From Heterotrichella gracilis (lineage: Eukaryota > Sar > Xanthophyceae > Tribonematales > Xanthonemataceae), in assembly GCA_032358255.1 (NCBI GenBank), contig JAULBX010029445.1:1-22003 (forward strand): a DNA stretch of 22,003 nucleotides, written 5' to 3'. The position numbers were made by a program, and so were the translations under genes. The notes under the pieces were generated by a model. It did not search any database. It was not told the DNA's origin and saw only the letters and a list, made by a program, of their open reading frames with translations. This document shows positions 18,668 through 22,003 of the stretch, in pieces (positions within the stretch are counted from its first letter, which is position 1; the number at the start of each line of letters is the position of its first letter).

Positions 18668-19050
18668 TTTAGGGTTTAGGGGTTGTGAGCCTTGGATGTT
18701 CCTGCAAGGCGGATGAGGGTTTTTTAGGGTTGTGGGCTTTAGGGTTTTTCAGGGTTGTGGGCTGTAGGGGTTAGGGTTGTGGCCTTGTGTGTGCCTGCAA
18801 GGGGGGATTAGGGTTGTAGGGTTGTGGGCTTTAGGGTTTAGGGCTTGTGGCCTTGTGTGTGCCTGCAAGGGGGGATTAGGGTTTTAGGGTTGTGGGCTTT
18901 AGGGGTTAGGGGTTGTGGCCTTGTCTGTGCCTGCAAGGGGGGATGAGGGTTTAGGGTTGTGGGCTTTGGGTGTGCCTGTGAAGGGGATTAGAGTTTTAGG
19001 GTTGTGGGCTTGAGGGTTTAGGGATATGGGGTTGGGGTGTGCCTGCTGGG
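18668..19050. repeat. Minisatellite with embedded TTTAGGG motifs
   Basis: About six imperfect units of 45-95 bp, each with GTGCCTGCAAGG, GGGGATTAGGG, TTTTAGGGTTGTGGGCTTTAGG and GGGTT stretches (landmarks at about 18697, 18791, 18861, 18928, 18973, 19037). Not a pure telomere array, so an interstitial minisatellite. Confidence 0.9.
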
Positions 19051-20488
19051 TGGTGAGGCAGAGTCAGTGGGTAGACAAGGGGCCAGCAGGGCATAATGGC
19101 TGGGACACATCGTGGGATGGAGGTGCATGGGAGTGTAGATGCGCAAGCAAGCATCAACATGGCGTTAACCCAGTACTGGAACATGGGGTTGCCCAAGCAT
19201 TACGACGCACAACGGTTTCAGATGAAAAAAGCACCGCCGTTGCTACTCTTGGCAACCAACTGACTGGAGGAAACCCAATATGGACGCATGCAACAGAGGC
19301 TGTTTTCTGCCCGCGGCGTTGTCCTAGACCTGACATGCACGCGTAGTAAGTCAAAGCAGTGGCATGGGTTATTGCGCGTGTGTCTATCTCACCATAGCGG
19401 GTGCTAGTCTGCGAGCTAGCCAGCTGGCATGACAAGCGACGCACGCTTGCATGCATGCATTATCATAAACTCCGCGCATGCTCACGAGCTAAGACATAAC
19501 AACCTAGGAACACAGACTGTACCGATCCTAGACACAGTCAAGGGTGTGATCCTCGGATGGGCATACCGTCAGCGGGCAAACGCCATTCGGTGAGCAGCTG
19601 GATGCAGGCATGCCATGTCTCCTATCCTGTCGAGTCTCCTGTGCGCCCCGGCAACATATATGGGGAGGGATGTATGCAGCTGTGCTTGCTCACAAGCCAC
19701 TGACAAACTGCAGGGGCATTCCGCTTAAATGTGTTCGAGTGGTGTTTTATCAACGTCAGAGCCAGGCGTTCAAATACGAAATATGTCACGTTCATAACGC
19801 AACAGGTGGACCAAAGGCTTGCTTGAACTTCAACTTTCGGTTAGAAGCACGCTGGTGTCAAATTCACTTCAAGCTTCCTTCTCCTCCCAATCGCACCTGT
19901 CAATTGCCTCGTTGTGCCTCATCCCTGCCTCGACCTATTCGAGTGTGCAGTTGCCACGCCACATGAGGTATCGTTGCAGGCTGTGCCATACCGCTCCAGG
20001 GAGTGCCCCGCTTTGATGTCGTTCGGACGGACCTTCCGCCGCCTAGCTCCCTTCAACGTCGCCGTAGCAGTCGGGTAGGTACTGCAGCTGGGTGGTCGCG
20101 TGCATAGACAACTATGCATGCCCCCACACGCATGCATATTGCACTCTAGCACACCCACACGCCCCTGGTGCCACTAAGTACGCAAGTGAGTATCTGCAGT
20201 CCAGCTTAGAAGCCAGCTCAGCATATCTGGGTATGCCTCACCCCAGTTCAAGAGCCATCTCCTATCTGCCACAGTTTCCAGTGTGGCAGATGGTGGCCAA
20301 CCAATCATGCCGCTTACCGCACCCTAGTGCTACCCATCTACCCCGGCGCAAAGTGCAGGTTGTTGTGTAACCGTTAAGTCAGATGCTCTAAACCACGGGT
20401 TTTTTTAGGCACCCACGTGTTCCTCTCATGAGTCGGGAGCCTTGCTTATGCATGCATATACAAGTGCCGGCTCGCCATGCTATCTATA
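19051..20488. promoter_or_regulatory. Second repeat-poor region, between the methyltransferase and the right-hand gene
   Basis: Unique, balanced composition resembling 6222-7558 and, like it, upstream of two divergently oriented genes. ORFs here have no recognisable product. I see no RNA gene or convincing core promoter motif; it may contain first exons of the right-hand gene. Confidence 0.4.
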
Positions 20489-20580
20489 TAGGAAGCGCTG
20501 ACCGCGGTATCATAGGAAACTTAGATCATGGTAGTGTAGGAATTGCTGACCGATGTAAATGGAACCATACATCACGGTAG
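20489..20580 (+). repeat. Doubled block of about 45 bases
   Basis: 20489-20532 and 20539-20580 share the order GGAA, GCTGACCG, GGAA and CA.GGTAG with substitutions. It lies just before the first copy of the triplicated exon head. Confidence 0.6.
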
Positions 20581-20594
20581 CATACGTGCGGTGC

Positions 20595-20912
20595 AGGGGT
20601 GGTGTGGTGGCTGGGCAGCACTTGTTCACCAGAGCCCCTCCGAAAGTACTCGGCAATTTTTATTGCAGTACACCTTTCCCATATTTTTATCTGCTTACAT
20701 ATTATCAATTTTCGGGGTGGAGGGTGGCATGGTGACTGGGCAGTACATGTACCAGGAGCCCCTCCAAAAGTACTGGGCATATATCATTATGTATATCAAT
20801 AGTTATGTTCGTTATTCCCCCCCTCTACTTATGTACATAATTTCTATTTGGGGTGCAGGATGGGCGTGGTGACAGGGCAGTACATGTTCCAGGAGCCCCT
20901 CCGAAAATACTG
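20595..20912 (+). repeat. Triplicated exon head of the right-hand gene
   Basis: Copies at about 20595-20655, 20717-20782 and 20855-20912, sharing GGGCAGYACATGTNCCAGGA and CCCCTCC.AAAGTACT. AT-rich spacers of about 65-75 bases separate them. Confidence 0.85.
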
Positions 20913-20980
20913 GGAATCGCAGCAGGGAGAAGGGGGCAAGGCCAGCTCAGACAGTCCCCCGCCACCCCCACCACGAGCCA
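20856..20980 (+). CDS. Candidate exon of an unrecognised plus-strand gene (third of three copies)
   Basis: After the acceptor GGGGTGCAG, the frame reading VVTGQYMFQEPLRKYW followed by a Ser/Pro-rich tail is open to a TAG at 20978-20980. Two diverged copies of its head lie at about 20595-20655 and 20717-20782, upstream, which is where copies of an exon's 5' end lie in the neighbouring genes; this supports the plus strand and the acceptor. Changes between copies 2 and 3 are mostly silent or conservative in this frame (aca/act, aaa/aag, ttc/tac). Another frame stays open through a donor-like CGGCAG|GTGTAC at 20998, so this may be a last exon or an internal exon in the other frame. I do not recognise the family and could not find its other exons. 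Confidence 0.4.
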
Positions 20981-21107
20981 CCTAGGCGGACCCTCGGCAG
21001 GTGTACATACCCTCATCACCACCACCACCATCACCAGCATTTTCAGCCACCTTCTGCTGCGGAAGCATTCCCGCCTGAGCAGTCAGCAAAGGTGGCAAGA
21101 GCACTGG

Positions 21108-21325
21108 GATGCACATTTGGGATGCGCAACGGGAAGCAGTGGGGATGGGCAGCGGGGATGCGCATTAGGGCGCAGCGGGGATGCAGCGGGGACGCACAGT
21201 GGGGATGGGCAACAGGGCGCAGCGGGGATGCAGCGGGGATGCAGCGGGGATGCGCATAAGGACACAGCGGGGATGGTTTAGGACGCAACGGGGATGCGGA
21301 GTAGTGCGCAGCGCGGGGTAATGGG
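21108..21325. repeat. GGGATGC-rich minisatellite
   Basis: Roughly 18 imperfect 11-12 base units of AGCGGGGATGC, some as higher-order pairs with GCGCA. Open in more than one frame, but that follows from the unit and is not evidence of coding. Confidence 0.88.
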
Positions 21326-21370
21326 GCAAGCTAGCGCAGCAGGAGTACACTCGTATTTCTTCTCTCTTAG

Positions 21371-21592
21371 ATACTTGTTTTTCGAGGGTGTCCCTGTGAC
21401 ACAAAAATCCAGCCCAAGGGCCCGGTTGGATGCAGGCGCTGCGGCAAAATACGGTGTGCACATCAGGGGGAGTAAATGCACCCCCTGAGTGCTGTGGGCA
21501 ACTCGCAGGACTCCTCTGAGGAGGAGGCCTTGGCAATAGCCAGCATGAGCCCGAGTCAGCTGTCAGTATTTTTCACTAAGTGTGGTGCCCTG
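21371..21592 (+). CDS. Possible further exons of the unresolved plus-strand gene
   Basis: Two coding-like stretches. The first begins after TCTCTTAG at about 21371, reads RYLFFEGVPVTQKSS and stays open to about 21466, next to a GTAAAT donor-like site. The second begins after ACTCGCAG at about 21513, reads DSSEEEALAIASMSPSQLSV and on to FFTKCGAL, next to a possible donor GTGCGA near 21593. The phases of the two and of the exon at 20856 do not chain cleanly, so borders or exon membership are wrong somewhere. The acidic, Ser-rich composition suggests a linker. No family is recognised. Confidence 0.25.
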
Positions 21593-21662
21593 GTGCGAGC
21601 CCGTGGCCCCCTAACTACGCCTCTGTGCGTTCCCTTTCTTTCTGTTTAGTGACTAGTTATAG

Positions 21663-22003
21663 CCATGGCTTGCAAGTTGATCTGAAGGCTTCTTCATCAG
21701 ATTCTGTTGTTACATGATGATATTATGGACATTGCCGGGCAAATTAAATCTTCAAACAAATTGTCACAAGTATTGAACATTAATATATATCACAGGTCAC
21801 CGCCGCCACGTTGACCATCAATTGAACCTGCGCCAAACGGCATCATGCTGTTGCAATGTTATTAACATACCGTTGCAATACCAAGGAAAAGAAGCCCTGA
21901 ATTTGACAATATTGAATCACCATGGTACCCTCCAACGGTCGACCCAGCCGTTGGCTCAGCACCTGAGTTTGAGTTGAGTCTTGAGTTCAACTAAGCAAGG
22001 GGT
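21663..22003. other. Unassigned right end
   Basis: AT-richer unique sequence; no supported gene, RNA or repeat apart from short TTGAGTT direct repeats near 21968-21990. Confidence 0.5.

Noticed and set aside
19610..20370. ORFs of 118 and 92 codons in the right-hand repeat-poor region
   Set aside because: No domain, no homology recognised, and no conserved copies; kept only as possible upstream exons.

Overview
The window looks like nuclear DNA of a flagellated green alga (Chlorophyta; a chlamydomonadalean such as a Haematococcus-like species is my guess). The evidence is GC-rich short exons split by many GT-AG introns, a plant-type ureide-pathway enzyme, a TOG-domain protein of the type found at cilia, and interstitial plant/algal telomere-type motifs (TTTAGGG/CCCTAAA) throughout the introns. 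There is no bacterial gene organisation, so most long ORFs here are read-through of introns or of (CCA)n repeats. The species is inference. The three main gene models rest on open frames, GT-AG borders and intron phases that agree at every junction.

Layout: (1) about 97-6221, minus strand: 5' part (11 exons, 852 codons) of a TOG/HEAT-repeat microtubule-binding protein, crescerin/TOGARAM-like, running off the left edge. (2) 6222-7558: unique-sequence divergent intergenic region. (3) 7559-11221, plus strand: complete 9-exon (S)-ureidoglycine aminohydrolase, 284 aa, with a signal peptide and the manganese-binding cupin residues. (4) 11222-12823: convergent 3' region with a spare copy of the last UGLYAH exon. 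(5) 12824-17973, minus strand: complete 6-exon FkbM-family methyltransferase-like protein, 404 aa, with an N-terminal membrane anchor. (6) 17974-20490: (GGT)n tracts, a telomere-motif minisatellite, then a second unique-sequence region. (7) about 20490-21660, plus strand: an unresolved gene fragment with a triplicated exon head, plus a GGGATGC-rich minisatellite. The last 340 bases hold nothing I can name. The genes share no pathway: a ciliary microtubule protein, purine catabolism in the ER, and a probable secretory-pathway methyltransferase.

The most unusual feature is in the introns. In 15 of the 23 introns modelled I find extra, diverged, partial copies of the neighbouring exon's border. 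Copies of an exon's 3' end, with its donor, lie downstream of it; copies of an exon's 5' end, with its acceptor, lie upstream of it. There are often two to four copies. Telomere-like motifs lie between the copies with a consistent polarity: on the sense strand TTTAGGG follows donors and CCCTAAA precedes acceptors or exon copies. This holds for genes on both strands. It suggests that introns here grow by repeated small duplications across splice borders, possibly with telomere-motif capture during repair, leaving many decoy or alternative splice sites.
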